A stretch of 64,000 nucleotides of DNA from Streptomyces viridochromogenes (GCF_001270495.1 NZ_LGUR01000048.1:62001-126000); one strand, 5' to 3'; positions 52,146-60,955 are shown, counted from the stretch's first letter. Numbers and translations: made by a program. The notes: generated by a model not told the origin, from the letters alone.

Positions 52146-52499
52146 TCAGCCGCCGCTGCTGCCCGAGCCCGAGCAGCCGAAGCCGCCGCGGTCGACGGCC
52201 TCGCTGCGGCTGAAGGTGCCGTAGTCGGCGCGGCCGTCGTCGGTGTCGGCGTCGTAGTACCAGGCGGCGTCGGAGCTGCCGGTCTTCTTCCTGCCGCTCT
52301 TGCCGTACGAGGAGCTGGAGCTGCCGCCGGAGTTGCAGTTCTTGTCCGCGATGACCTTGTAGCCCTCGTAGGTGTAGCTGTCGCGGTCCACGCAGCGCCG
52401 GTCGGGGTCGGAGCTGCACGAGGTCAGTGCCGCGGCTATGACTCCCATGCCGCCGAGGACGACCGTGCTAGAGCGCAGTCGGCGTCGCGTTTCCGCCAT
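52146..52499 (-). CDS. YgiB-like small lipoprotein
   Basis: 117 residues. Lipoprotein signal STVVLGGMGVIAAALTSC with lipobox LTSC (Cys about 28). The mature part has three more cysteines (RRCVDRD, ADKNC, GFGC), a Ser-rich stretch, WYYDADTDDGRADYGTFSRSE and the ending DRGGFGCSGSGSSGG. The RGGFG ending and position 70 bases upstream of a YgiC-like ligase on the same strand recall E. coli YgiB (DUF1190), which carries TRGGFG. Similarity is short, so the match rests partly on context. Confidence 0.7.
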   Translation of the reverse strand: MAETRRRLRSSTVVLGGMGVIAAALTSCSSDPDRRCVDRDSYTYEGYKVIADKNCNSGGSSSSSYGKSGRKKTGSSDAAWYYDADTDDGRADYGTFSRSEAVDRGGFGCSGSGSSGG

Positions 52500-52641
52500 G
52501 TGTGTCTCCCCCGATAGGTCCCGGGATCCGGAGTTCCCGGTGATCCGGTTGTTCGTCGTACTTCAGGCGGACAGCCTAGAGATCGTTAAGAGTGCGGCTG
52601 TCGGGGGGCTGCCGTTTCTCCTGCTCACCTAGAGTCGCTTT

Positions 52642-53544
52642 GTGCTGTTTGGGATGCTGTGTGCGCTGGGTGCGGCGGTCTGTTTCGGTACGGCCACCGT
52701 GCTGCAGGCGGTGGCCGCGCGGGCCGCGAGCGCGCAGGGGGGCCGGGGTGGCGAGGCCGGAGTCCTGCTGCGGGCGCTACGGCAGTGGCGGTACCTGGCC
52801 GGGCTGGCCCTGGACGGGCTGGGGTTCGTCCTGCAGGTCGCCGCCCTGCGGTCGCTTCCCATCTACGCCGTCTCGGCGGCGTTGGCGTCCAGTCTCGCGG
52901 TGACCGCGGTCGTCGCGGCGCGGTTGCTCCGGGTGCGGTTGCGGCGGAGCGAGTGGGCCGCGGTGGCGGTGGTGTGTGCCGGGCTGGCGATGCTCGGGCT
53001 GGCCTCGGGGGCGGAGGGGGACAGGGGCGGTTCGGATGCGCTCCGGTTCGCGATGCTCGGGGTGGCCCTGGGGGTGCTGGGGGTGGGGCTCGCGGGTGGG
53101 CGGCTGCCGGAGCGGGGGCGGGGGTTGGTGCTCGGACTGGCGGCCGGTTTCGGCTTCGGGGTGGTGGAGGTGGCGGTACGGCTGATCGACTCGGTCGCGG
53201 TGTCGGAGCTGGTGGTGAATCCGGCGACGTATGCGCTGCTGTTGGGGGGCGGGGCGGCGTTTCTGGCGCTGACGTCGGCGTTGCAGCGCGGCTCGGTGAC
53301 CACGGCCACCGCGGCGATGGTGATCGGGGAGACGATCGGGCCGGCACTGGTGGGCGTGGTGTGGCTCGGGGACCGTACGCGGGAGGGGCTGGCCTGGCTG
53401 GCGGTGCTGGGGTTCGTGGTCGCCGTGGCGGGGGCACTGGCGTTGGCGCGGTTCGGGGAGGCGCCGGTCGAAGAGGATCAGGTCGGACGGGGTCAGTCCG
53501 AAGAGGGGCAGTTCGACGAGGGGCAGGGCGAAAAGACGACGTGA
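52642..53544 (+). CDS. DMT/EamA-type membrane transporter
   Basis: 300 residues with about nine or ten helices in two halves: LFGMLCALGAAVCFGTATVL, YLAGLALDGLGFVLQVAALR, YAVSAALASSLAVTAVVAAR, WAAVAVVCAGLAMLGLAS, FAMLGVALGVLGVGLAG, and in the second half YALLLGGGAAFLALTSALQRG, TATAAMVIGETIGPALVGVVWLG, LAWLAVLGFVVAVAGALAL. The layout fits the drug/metabolite (or NIPA-like) superfamily. The C-terminus is an acidic Glu/Gln-rich tail (EDQVGRGQSEEGQFDEGQ). GTG 52642 or ATG 52654 starts it. Substrate unknown. Confidence 0.82.
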   Translation: MLFGMLCALGAAVCFGTATVLQAVAARAASAQGGRGGEAGVLLRALRQWRYLAGLALDGLGFVLQVAALRSLPIYAVSAALASSLAVTAVVAARLLRVRLRRSEWAAVAVVCAGLAMLGLASGAEGDRGGSDALRFAMLGVALGVLGVGLAGGRLPERGRGLVLGLAAGFGFGVVEVAVRLIDSVAVSELVVNPATYALLLGGGAAFLALTSALQRGSVTTATAAMVIGETIGPALVGVVWLGDRTREGLAWLAVLGFVVAVAGALALARFGEAPVEEDQVGRGQSEEGQFDEGQGEKTT

Positions 53545-53698
53545 CGGCGGCCGACTTCCACTCCTGTGGCGGTCTCCGACCTCGCCGAGGTGCGGCGCGC
53601 GGCAGCCCTGTTCGACAGCGCCGCCGCCGACACCGCTCTGGACCATCTGCGACCGCGGCGCCGCATCGTGCGCCACGTTCGGCCGGCCGACCTGATGA
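53545..53698. other. 154-bp gap between convergent transporter and MocR genes
   Basis: A short plus-strand frame (GTG near 53566, SDLAEVRRAAALFDSAAADT) crosses this gap and runs into the MocR gene. It has no ribosome site and its later part is the antisense of MocR, so it is not called. No hairpin was seen. Confidence 0.4.
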
Positions 53699-55219
53699 TC
53701 AGGGCAGTGTCGCGCACAGCGCGTCCAGCGCCCCCGACCATCCGTGGTCCGGCGGTCTCCCGTACCCGACGACCAGCGCGTCCAACGGCTCCACCAGCGC
53801 GTCGGGGCGGCGGTACCGGGTGAGGCCGTGCACGGCGAGGTCCTGCCAGTGGGCCGCCTGCACGACCGACTGCTCGGTGCCCGGCGGGAGTCGGAGTACG
53901 GCATGCAGTCCGGCTGCGATGCCGGTGGCGCTGACCTGCGGGGCGCGCTCGGCGAGGGCCGCGACCAGGGCGTCGCGCCGGCGCCGGTAGCGCAGCCGGG
54001 CGGCGCGTACGTGGCGGTCGTAGGCGCCGGACGTGAGGAACTCCGCCAGCGTCAGCTGGTCCAGCGCCCCGCATGTGTCGACGCCGCCCTTCTCCGCCGT
54101 GGCCTCCTCCACCAGCGCGGGCGGCAGCACCAACCAGGCCAGTCGCAGGCCGGGGGCGAGGGACTTGCTCGCGGTGCCGAGGTAGACGACCCGGTCGGGG
54201 TCGAGGCCCTGGAGCGCGCCGACGGGCTGGCGGTCGTAGCGGAACTCGCCGTCGTAGTCGTCCTCCAGGACCAGCCCGCCGGCGCGCCGCGCCCAGTCCA
54301 CGAGGGCCGCGCGCCGGTCACGGTGCAGGGGCACACCCATCGGGAACTGGTGCGCGGGAGTGAGCAGGACCGCGCCAGGGTGCTCCGCTGGGGGCGCCGC
54401 GGTGGGTCGTTCGTCGTCTGCGGGGCTACGGTGGCCGGTCGCGCCCGCGCGGCGGAGCCGCATATGGACACCGCCCGCGCCCCTGTGCGGCGTTGGCGGA
54501 ACGCCGCCCCACCCGTGGACCAACGCCCTTGGATCCGTGCCGAGTTCGTCGTAGGGCAGAGACGCCGTGTGCAGCCCCGCCCCCTCCAGGATGTCCCAGT
54601 GGGCCCGCAGGCCGTACGACTCGACTGCGACCGTGCTCACCCCGCGTGCCCGTAGCACCGCGCCGAGGATCCTCAGGCCGTGTGAGATCCCGCCGCACAC
54701 CAGGATCCGTTCGGGGTCGGCGCGTACGCCCCGTACGCGGGAGAGGTAGCCGGCGAGGGCGGTGCGTAGTTCGGGGCGGCCATGTGGATCGCCGTAGCCG
54801 AGGGCGTCGTTCGGGGCGGCGGCCAGGGCGCGGCGGGCTGCACGGAGCCACTCCGTGCGCGGGAACGAGGCGAGGTCGGGCCAGCCGGGGCGCAGGTCGT
54901 ACTCCGGTCGGCCGCGCTCGCGGGGCCGGCGAACCGTGCCGGCCGACGGGACGACCCTCCGCTCCGCGACCCGGGTGCCCGAACCCTGCCGTGCCGTGAG
55001 CCAGCCCTCGGCGACGAGGTCGGCGTAGGCGTCGGCGACGGTGTTGCGGGCGATACCGAGGTCGGCGGCGAGGGCGCGGGAGGAGGGCAGCCGGGTGCCG
55101 GGGGCGAGGCGGCCGGTGCGGACCGCGTCGCGCAGGGCGTCGGTCAGGCCCCGGCGCAGACCGGGACCGGCCGGCTCAAGGTGCAGGTCGACGCCGAAAG
55201 TGGCCCATGATTCCGCCAT
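53699..55219 (-). CDS. MocR/PdxR-family regulator (GntR-aminotransferase fusion)
   Basis: 506 residues. N-terminal winged helix, about 18-85 (LRRGLTDALRDAVRTGRLAPG, LPSSRALAADLGIARNTVADA), then a linker and a fold-type-I aminotransferase domain: FPRTEWLRAARRALAA, GYGDPHGRPELRTALAGYLSR, TPAHQFPMGVPLHRDRRAAL, LEDDYDGEFRYDR, and the PLP Lys in YLGTASKSLAPGLRLAW. Such proteins sense PLP-linked ligands. A Pro-rich insert of about 40 residues (VPPTPHRGAGGVHMRLRRAG and following) interrupts the aminotransferase domain and is unusual. It is divergent from the AhpD operon by 47 bases, and is its likely regulator. Confidence 0.9.
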   Translation of the reverse strand: MAESWATFGVDLHLEPAGPGLRRGLTDALRDAVRTGRLAPGTRLPSSRALAADLGIARNTVADAYADLVAEGWLTARQGSGTRVAERRVVPSAGTVRRPRERGRPEYDLRPGWPDLASFPRTEWLRAARRALAAAPNDALGYGDPHGRPELRTALAGYLSRVRGVRADPERILVCGGISHGLRILGAVLRARGVSTVAVESYGLRAHWDILEGAGLHTASLPYDELGTDPRALVHGWGGVPPTPHRGAGGVHMRLRRAGATGHRSPADDERPTAAPPAEHPGAVLLTPAHQFPMGVPLHRDRRAALVDWARRAGGLVLEDDYDGEFRYDRQPVGALQGLDPDRVVYLGTASKSLAPGLRLAWLVLPPALVEEATAEKGGVDTCGALDQLTLAEFLTSGAYDRHVRAARLRYRRRRDALVAALAERAPQVSATGIAAGLHAVLRLPPGTEQSVVQAAHWQDLAVHGLTRYRRPDALVEPLDALVVGYGRPPDHGWSGALDALCATLP

Positions 55220-55266
55220 GGAAATGGACCATACCCGTGGGCTGCATCGTTCGTAGGGTCGGTGGC
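55220..55266. promoter_or_regulatory. short divergent control region between MocR and AhpD genes
   Basis: 47 bp containing ATGGACCAT (55224-55232) and a -10-like TAGGGT (55254-55259), 7 bases before the AhpD start, which suggests a very short or absent leader on that side. MocR proteins commonly bind such divergent regions; ATGGACCAT is a candidate half-site. Confidence 0.45.
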
Positions 55267-55764
55267 ATGACCACTGACCAGACCATCCAGTACGCCCCAG
55301 AACACACCCAACGCCTGGACTGGGCCACCCTCGCCCCGGACGTCTTCAAGGCCATGGTCCGGCTGGACGCGGCGGCCCGGAAGGGCGTCGAGCCGAAGCT
55401 GCTGGAGCTGGTGAAGATCCGCGCCTCGCAGATCAACCACTGCGCGCTCTGCCTCGACATGCACAGCAAGGACGCGCTCGCCGCCGGGGAGAGCGTCGAG
55501 CGGATCATCCAGCTCAGCGCGTGGGAGGAGTCCGAGCACTTCTACACGGAGAAGGAACTCGCGGCGCTGGAGCTGACGGAGGCGGTGACCGTGCTGACGG
55601 ACGGCTTCGTGCCCGACGAGGTGTACGCGAAGGCCGCGAAGCACTTCGAGGAGGCCGAACTGGCCCAGCTGATCGCCGCGATCACGGTGATCAACGCCTG
55701 GAACCGGTTCGGGGTGGCCTGCCGTCGGGTGCCCGGGCACTACCAGCCGGGACAGCACGCGTGA
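55267..55764 (+). CDS. AhpD/carboxymuconolactone decarboxylase family protein 1
   Basis: 165 residues, all-helical AhpD-like fold. Seen: LDWATLAPDVFKAMVRLDAAA, LLELVKIRASQINHCALCLDMH (CxxC with trailing His, about 58-64; pieces: KIRASQINHCALCLDMH), WEESEHFYTEKELAALELTE and the block starting LTEAVTVLTDGFVPD, then IAAITVINAWNRFGVACR. The CxxC-xxxH motif suggests peroxidase or disulfide chemistry. Its stop overlaps the next start (GTGA). It is a tandem paralogue of the next gene. Confidence 0.9.
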   Translation: MTTDQTIQYAPEHTQRLDWATLAPDVFKAMVRLDAAARKGVEPKLLELVKIRASQINHCALCLDMHSKDALAAGESVERIIQLSAWEESEHFYTEKELAALELTEAVTVLTDGFVPDEVYAKAAKHFEEAELAQLIAAITVINAWNRFGVACRRVPGHYQPGQHA

Positions 55765-56207
55765 CGGTCCGCACCGCGCTCCTGGACCGGACGGTCGGCC
55801 AGGCCATGTCGTCGCTCAGCGCCGTCGCGAAGCATGGCCTCGGCGACCCCGCACTCGCCGAACTCGTCATGATCCGGGCCTCGCAGCTCAACCACTGCGC
55901 CTTCTGCCTGGACATGCACCTCACCATCGCGCGGAAGCACGGGGTGAGCGAAGCACAGCTCGACCTGCTGGCCGCCTGGGAGGAGGCCGAGGGCGTCTTC
56001 GACGAGCGGGAGCGGGCCGCGCTCGCGCTGACGGAGGCCGTGACCGTGCTGACGGACGGGTTCGTACCGGACGAGGTGTACGCGAAGGCCGCCGCCCACT
56101 TCGACGACGTCCGGCTCGCCCATCTCGTCGGGCTGATCGTCGCCATCAACAACTGGAACCGGGTGATGGTCGGCCGCCGGATCCCGCCGGGAGGTTACAC
56201 GCCATGA
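55761..56207 (+). CDS. AhpD/carboxymuconolactone decarboxylase family protein 2
   Basis: 148 residues, the second tandem copy: AMSSLSAVAKHGLGDPALAE, MIRASQLNHCAFCLDMH (CxxC and His), LDLLAAWEEAEGVFDERERA, and a block of 22 residues identical to copy 1 beginning LTEAVTVLTDG. The first two helices are shorter than in copy 1. GTG 55761 and the downstream ATGA overlap make it the middle of a three-gene coupled operon. It may form a hetero-oligomer with copy 1. Confidence 0.9.
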   Translation: MTVRTALLDRTVGQAMSSLSAVAKHGLGDPALAELVMIRASQLNHCAFCLDMHLTIARKHGVSEAQLDLLAAWEEAEGVFDERERAALALTEAVTVLTDGFVPDEVYAKAAAHFDDVRLAHLVGLIVAINNWNRVMVGRRIPPGGYTP

Positions 56208-56923
56208 GGAAGGTGGATGTCTTCCGCGCCCTGCACAAGGGGCGGCTGCCCGACGACCCGCTCGTACTGCCGGGCCCCTGGGACGCGGTGAGCGCCCAGG
56301 TGTTCGAGAAGGCCGGGTTCCCCGCGCTCGCCACGCCCAGCGCGGGGGTCGCGCTCTCGCTCGGGTACGCGGACGGGGAGGTCCCGGCCGACGAGATGTT
56401 CGCCGCGGTGGCGCGCATCGTGCGGGCCGTGGACGTACCGGTGTCGGCGGACGTGGAGGGCGGGTACGGGCTGGCGCCGAAGGAGCTGGTGGAGCGGCTG
56501 CTGGAGGCCGGGGCCGTGGGCTGCAACCTTGAGGACTCGAACGGGGGTGTCCTCAAGGACCCGCGCGAGCACGCCGAATGGCTCGCGGAGGTGCGGTACG
56601 CGGCCGGTGACCGGCTCTTCGTCAACGCGCGCGTCGACACCTTCGAGTACGGCGACGCCGATCCCGAACGCGCCATCGAGCGAGCCGCGCTGTACGTCGC
56701 CGCGGGCGCCGACTGCGTCTATCCGATCGGCGCCCCGGCGAACCTACTGCCCCTGCTGCGGTCCGGTATCGAAGGGCCGGTCAACGTGTACGCGAGGCCG
56801 GACGAGGGCCCCTCGCCCACCGAACTCGGTGAACTCGGGGCCACCCGCGTCACGTTCGGGCCGGGACTGCTGCGCAGCGCGGCACGGGCGCTGCGTGACA
56901 TCGCCGACGGCCTCAGGCCCTAG
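56204..56923 (+). CDS. isocitrate lyase/PEP mutase superfamily enzyme
   Basis: 239 residues, TIM-barrel of the PEP-mutase/carboxyphosphonoenolpyruvate mutase group. Seen: LVLPGPWDAVSAQVFEKAGF (about 19-38), PALATPSAGVALSLGYADGE, VPVSADVEGGYGLAPKELVE (metal-binding Asp/Glu, about 82-96), GAVGCNLEDSNGG and LFVNARVDTF. The KKCGHS-type cysteine of isocitrate lyase is absent, as in C-C or P-C bond lyases of the oxaloacetate-hydrolase kind. Substrate unknown; genome company with AhpD proteins and MocR suggests catabolism of a small oxo-acid. Confidence 0.9.
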   Translation: MRKVDVFRALHKGRLPDDPLVLPGPWDAVSAQVFEKAGFPALATPSAGVALSLGYADGEVPADEMFAAVARIVRAVDVPVSADVEGGYGLAPKELVERLLEAGAVGCNLEDSNGGVLKDPREHAEWLAEVRYAAGDRLFVNARVDTFEYGDADPERAIERAALYVAAGADCVYPIGAPANLLPLLRSGIEGPVNVYARPDEGPSPTELGELGATRVTFGPGLLRSAARALRDIADGLRP

Positions 56924-56950
56924 GCCGGACCGGACCGGACCTGGGGAGGT

Positions 56951-57931
56951 TCAGGACAGCCACGCCTTCCACGTGGACTCGTGGCTGTCCACCCACTTCT
57001 TCGCCGCCTCCTCCGGCGACAGCTTCTGCTCGGCGATCATCAGGGAGACCTCGTTCTGGTCCTCGGTCGTCCACTTGAACTTCTTCAGCAGGGCCGCCGC
57101 CTCGCCGCCGGTCTTGGCGAAGTCCGCGTTGAGGTACTTCTGCAGCGGGGTGTGCGGATAGGCGCAGGCGACCTTCTCCGGGTCGGCGTCGCAGCCCTCC
57201 TTGTACGCCGGCAGCTTCACCTCGGTCATGGGGACCTTCTTGAACAGCCACTGCGGGGAGTACCAGTACGTCAGGAAGGGCTTCTTCTCCTTGGCGAACT
57301 GCTTGATCTGCGTGATCTGCGCGGCCTCCGAACCGGCGAACACCACCTGGTAGTCCAGGTCCAGGTTCTTCACCAGCGCCTTGTCGTTGGTGACGTAGGA
57401 GGGCGAGCCGTCCATCAGCTGGCCCTTGCCGCCGCTCTCCGCGGTGCGCATGGCGTCGGCGTACTTGTCGAGGTTCTTCCAGTCGGTGACGTCCGGGTGC
57501 TGCTTGGCGAAGTACGTCGGGACGTACCAGCCGATGTGCCCGGTGACCCCGAGGTCGCCGCCGGGCACGATCGTCTTCTTGTCCTTGACGTACCGCTGCT
57601 CCTCCTCCGGGTGGCCCCAGTCCTCCATGAGCGCGTCGACACGGCCCTGGCTGAGCGCGTCCCAGGCGGGGACCTCGTCGATCTGGACGGTGTCGACGCG
57701 GTAGCCGAGCTCGTGCTCCAGCAGGTACTGGGCCACGGCCACGTTGGCCTGCGCGCCCACCCAGGACTGGACGGACAGGGTCACGGACTTGGCGCCCTGC
57801 GCGTTGGCGAACGGCGAGGCCTGCTTGGTCATGTCGGCGGCGCCACAGCCGGTGAGCAGCGCCAGCGAGGACACGCCGGCCACTACGGCAGTCGTACGGA
57901 AACGGCCCCGGACAGGTTTACGAAGTCGCAT
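56951..57931 (-). CDS. glycine betaine/choline-binding lipoprotein (ProX/OpuAC type)
   Basis: Substrate-binding component, 326 residues. Lipoprotein signal VAGVSSLALLTGC with Cys about 29. Seen: VTLSVQSWVGAQANVAVAQYLLE (pieces: VTLSVQSWVGAQANVA), VDTVQIDEVPAWDALSQGRVD, ALMEDWGHPEEE, GHIGWYVPTYFAKQHPDVTDW, and FLTYWYSPQWLFKKVPMTEV. Aromatic residues in WYVP, YWYSPQW and EDW are candidates for the cation-pi box that binds trimethylammonium groups. One base separates its ATG from the permease stop, so it is the last gene of the choline operon. Confidence 0.9.
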   Translation of the reverse strand: MRLRKPVRGRFRTTAVVAGVSSLALLTGCGAADMTKQASPFANAQGAKSVTLSVQSWVGAQANVAVAQYLLEHELGYRVDTVQIDEVPAWDALSQGRVDALMEDWGHPEEEQRYVKDKKTIVPGGDLGVTGHIGWYVPTYFAKQHPDVTDWKNLDKYADAMRTAESGGKGQLMDGSPSYVTNDKALVKNLDLDYQVVFAGSEAAQITQIKQFAKEKKPFLTYWYSPQWLFKKVPMTEVKLPAYKEGCDADPEKVACAYPHTPLQKYLNADFAKTGGEAAALLKKFKWTTEDQNEVSLMIAEQKLSPEEAAKKWVDSHESTWKAWLS

Positions 57932-57932
57932 G

Positions 57933-59882
57933 TCACGCTCCCTTCTTCGCGCGGCGTTCCGTCGGCTGGGTCACCCGGTCGAGCATCAGGCCCAGGCAGA
58001 CGATCGCCGCGCCGGCCACCAGACCGGTCGCGAGGTCGCCCTGCGCGAGACCGGCGACGACCTCGTAGCCGAGCGCGCCACCGCCGACCAGGCCGCCGAT
58101 GATGACGACGGCGAGGACCAGGACCACGCCCTGGTTGACGGCGAGCAGCAGCGCCGGGCGGGCGAGCGGGAGTTGGACCTGCCGCAGCTGCTGGGCGGGG
58201 GTCGCGCCGAGCGAGCGGGCCGACTCCAGGGCGGCCGGGTCGACCTGGCGCAGGCCCTGGGTGGTGATGCGGACGACGGCGGGCAGGGCGTAGACGACGG
58301 CCGCGGCGACCGCGGGTGCGCGGCCGACGCCGAACAGTGCCACCACCGGGATCAGGTACACGAACTGCGGCATCGTCTGGAACACGTCCAGGACGGGCCT
58401 CAGCAGCCGTTCGACGCGGTCGCTGCGGGCTGCCGCGATGCCGGTCGCGAAGCCCAGGACCAGGGTGACGGCGACGGCCGCCAGCACCTGGGAGAGGGTG
58501 TCGAGCGACGGGGTCCACACGCCCAGGACGCCGATCGCGGCCATGGCGAGCACGGCGGTGAGCGCGGTGCGCCAGGTGCCGATCAGCCAGGCGAGGGCGG
58601 CGACGATCAGCAGGACCGACCACCAGGGCAGCCACTGCAGGGTGTCGCGGACGGGGTCGAGGACCCAGGTGGTGAAGTGGGCCGCCCAGTCGGCGGTGCC
58701 GCCGACGACGGGGACGCCGGAGTAGAGGTGGTCGGTCATCCAGTCGACGGCGCGGTTGACGGGCTCGGCGATGTTCAGGGTCCAGGCGTCGGGCCAGTCG
58801 AGGCGGCCCATGAGACGCCCGGCGACGGCTACGGCCACGGCGGCGACCAGGGTGAACAGCCAGCGTGTCCGGCCGTTCGGCTGCGGCTCCGCGCCGAGCC
58901 CCTCCCCCGCCGCTCCCGTCACCCGGTCCAGGACGACGGCGAGCAGCACGATCGGGATGCCGGCCGCGAGCGCCGCACCCACGTCCACGGACCCCAGCGC
59001 CTGGTAGACGCGGTCACCGAGGCCGCCCGCGCCGATGACCGACGCGATGACCGCCATCGACAGCGCCATCATGATCGTCTGGTTGAGGCCGAGCAGGAGT
59101 TCCTTGCTGGCCAGCGGGATACGGGCGGTCAGCAGGCGCTGCCGCGCGGTGGCGCCGAGCGACTCGACCGCCTCCAGTACCTCCTTGTCGGCGCCGCGCA
59201 GGCCGAGGGCGGTGAGGCGGGCCATCGGCGGGGCGGCGTAGACGACGGTGGCCAGGACGGCCGCGGGGACGCCCATGCCGAAGACCAGGACGACGGGAAG
59301 CAGGTAGGCGTACGCGGGAAGCACCTGCATGGTGTCCAGGACGGGGCGCAGAATCCTGTCCATACGGTCGGAAAGCCCGGCGGCGAGGCCCAGCAGCGCG
59401 CCCACGACGACCGAGGCGAGGACCGCCACGACCATGAGCGCGAGGGTCTGCATGGTGGGGATCCACATGCCGAGGAACCCGCAGGCCAGGAACGCGGCAC
59501 CGGTACCGGCGGCAAGTCTCCAGCCCGCGACCCGCCAGGCGGTCAGGGCCGCGGCGGCGGTGACGCCGGCCCAGCCGGCCGCGAGCAGCACCAGGTAGAC
59601 GGCGCGTACGCAGATCACGACCGCGTTGCTGATGTGTCCGAAGAAGTAGACGAAGAGCGGGTGGCTGTCCCGGTTGTCGATGATCCAGACGCTGGCCTTG
59701 GTGAGCTGGTCGGAGAAGTCGACGGTCAGCGCGGCGGGCCAGGTGCCGCTCGCCCAGCGGGCGTTCGCCAGGGGCACGAGGATCGCGGCGACGAGGGCGA
59801 GCAGCAGGAGCTTGCGGACGACGGGCTGTTTCAGGATGCCGGGCAGGGCGGCGCGCGGGGCGGCGGCTGTGACGGTGGCCAT
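57933..59882 (-). CDS. double-fused ABC permease for choline/betaine
   Basis: Integral membrane component, 649 residues containing two complete permease domains in one chain. Domain 1 (about 30-335): WIPTMQTLALMVVAVLASVVV, MDRILRPVLDTMQVLPAYAYLLPVV, and the EAA loop EAVESLGATARQRLLTARIP. Domain 2 (about 375-640): WTPSLDTLSQVLAAVAVTLVL, VERLLRPVLDVFQTMPQFVYLIPVV (MQ/PQFVYLIPVV), and ESARSLGATPAQQLRQVQLP. Related OpuAB/ProW proteins carry one such domain and dimerise. ATG 59882 has AAGGAGG upstream and overlaps the ATPase stop (TGATG). Confidence 0.92.
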   Translation of the reverse strand: MATVTAAAPRAALPGILKQPVVRKLLLLALVAAILVPLANARWASGTWPAALTVDFSDQLTKASVWIIDNRDSHPLFVYFFGHISNAVVICVRAVYLVLLAAGWAGVTAAAALTAWRVAGWRLAAGTGAAFLACGFLGMWIPTMQTLALMVVAVLASVVVGALLGLAAGLSDRMDRILRPVLDTMQVLPAYAYLLPVVLVFGMGVPAAVLATVVYAAPPMARLTALGLRGADKEVLEAVESLGATARQRLLTARIPLASKELLLGLNQTIMMALSMAVIASVIGAGGLGDRVYQALGSVDVGAALAAGIPIVLLAVVLDRVTGAAGEGLGAEPQPNGRTRWLFTLVAAVAVAVAGRLMGRLDWPDAWTLNIAEPVNRAVDWMTDHLYSGVPVVGGTADWAAHFTTWVLDPVRDTLQWLPWWSVLLIVAALAWLIGTWRTALTAVLAMAAIGVLGVWTPSLDTLSQVLAAVAVTLVLGFATGIAAARSDRVERLLRPVLDVFQTMPQFVYLIPVVALFGVGRAPAVAAAVVYALPAVVRITTQGLRQVDPAALESARSLGATPAQQLRQVQLPLARPALLLAVNQGVVLVLAVVIIGGLVGGGALGYEVVAGLAQGDLATGLVAGAAIVCLGLMLDRVTQPTERRAKKGA

Positions 59883-60955
59883 CAAGCCACCTCCTTGCGC
59901 CGGCCCGTCCCCGCTACGACGCCGAGAAGCCGTTCGTGGTCGACCACCCCCAGACAACGGCCCCCTTCCATGACCCGGGCCGGGGCCCCGGTACGCGCCA
60001 CGGCCTCGATCGCCTCGGACACCGTCGCGTCCGGTGAGACCGCCGGCCCGCTGCCGTTCTCGTCCGCCGACGCGGCGCGCATGGCCGAACGCACGGTCAG
60101 GACCTGCTCGCGCGGGACGTCGCGGACGAACTCGCGCACATAGTCGTCGGCCGGGGAGCCCACGATCTCCTCCGGGGTGCCCAGCTGGACGACGCGGCCG
60201 TCGCGCATGAGGGCGATGCGGTCGCCGAGCTTCAGGGCCTCGCTGAGGTCATGGGTGATGAAGACCATCGTGCGGCCCTCCTCGCGGTGCAGGCGGACGA
60301 CCTCCTCCTGCATGTCCCGCCGGATCAGCGGGTCGAGCGCGCTGAACGGCTCGTCGAAGAGCAGGACCTCGGGGTCCACCGCCAGCGCCCGGGCCAGGCC
60401 GACACGCTGGCGCTGACCGCCGGACAGCTGGCCCGGCCTGCGGTGCTCCATGCCCTCCAGGCCGACCTTGGCGACGACCTGGGCGGCCCGCTCACGGCGC
60501 TCGGCCTTGCCGACGCCCTGGATCTCCAGGCCGTACGCCACGTTGTCCAGGACCGTGCGGTGCGGGAGCAGGCCGAAGTGCTGGAAGACCATCGCGGCGC
60601 GGTGGCGGCGCAGTTCGCGCAGGCGGGTCTTGTCCATGGCGCGGACGTCCTCGCCGTCGATGGCGATGGTGCCGGCCGTCGGCTCGATGAGCCGGGTCAG
60701 ACAGCGCACCAGCGTGGACTTGCCGGAGCCCGACAGGCCCATGACGACGAAGACCTCGCCCTTGCGGACGTCGAAGGAGACGTCCTGGACCGCCGCCGTG
60801 CAGCCGGTGCGGGCGCGCAGCTCGGCGGGCGTGAGCCCGGCCAGCTCCGGGTCGCCCGGGACGCTGTGCGCCTTCGGTCCGAAGACCTTCCAGAGACCTT
60901 CGACAGAGAAAACGGGGGTACCAGTCGTACCAGCGGTAGCAGGGGTAGTACTCAT
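59882..60955 (-). CDS. glycine betaine/choline ABC transporter ATP-binding protein
   Basis: ATPase of the ProV/OpuAA class, 357 residues. It has the characteristic long N-terminal insert ([22 protein letters not shown]) before Walker [17 protein letters not shown] (about 72-87), Q loop [21 protein letters not shown], signature [15 protein letters not shown], Walker [15 protein letters not shown], and H loop [10 protein letters not shown]. The C-terminal part contains CBS-like sequence ([20 protein letters not shown]) as in osmoregulated OpuA. ATG 60955 (GGAGGT eight bases upstream) overlaps the betA stop; GTG 60958 is equally possible. Confidence 0.93.
   Translation of the reverse strand: MSTTPATAGTTGTPVFSVEGLWKVFGPKAHSVPGDPELAGLTPAELRARTGCTAAVQDVSFDVRKGEVFVVMGLSGSGKSTLVRCLTRLIEPTAGTIAIDGEDVRAMDKTRLRELRRHRAAMVFQHFGLLPHRTVLDNVAYGLEIQGVGKAERRERAAQVVAKVGLEGMEHRRPGQLSGGQRQRVGLARALAVDPEVLLFDEPFSALDPLIRRDMQEEVVRLHREEGRTMVFITHDLSEALKLGDRIALMRDGRVVQLGTPEEIVGSPADDYVREFVRDVPREQVLTVRSAMRAASADENGSGPAVSPDATVSEAIEAVARTGAPARVMEGGRCLGVVDHERLLGVVAGTGRRKEVA

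Noticed and set aside
53566..53823. Small plus-strand frame between the transporter and MocR genes
   Set aside because: The first 45 residues look almost protein-like but there is no ribosome site, and the rest is antisense to MocR.
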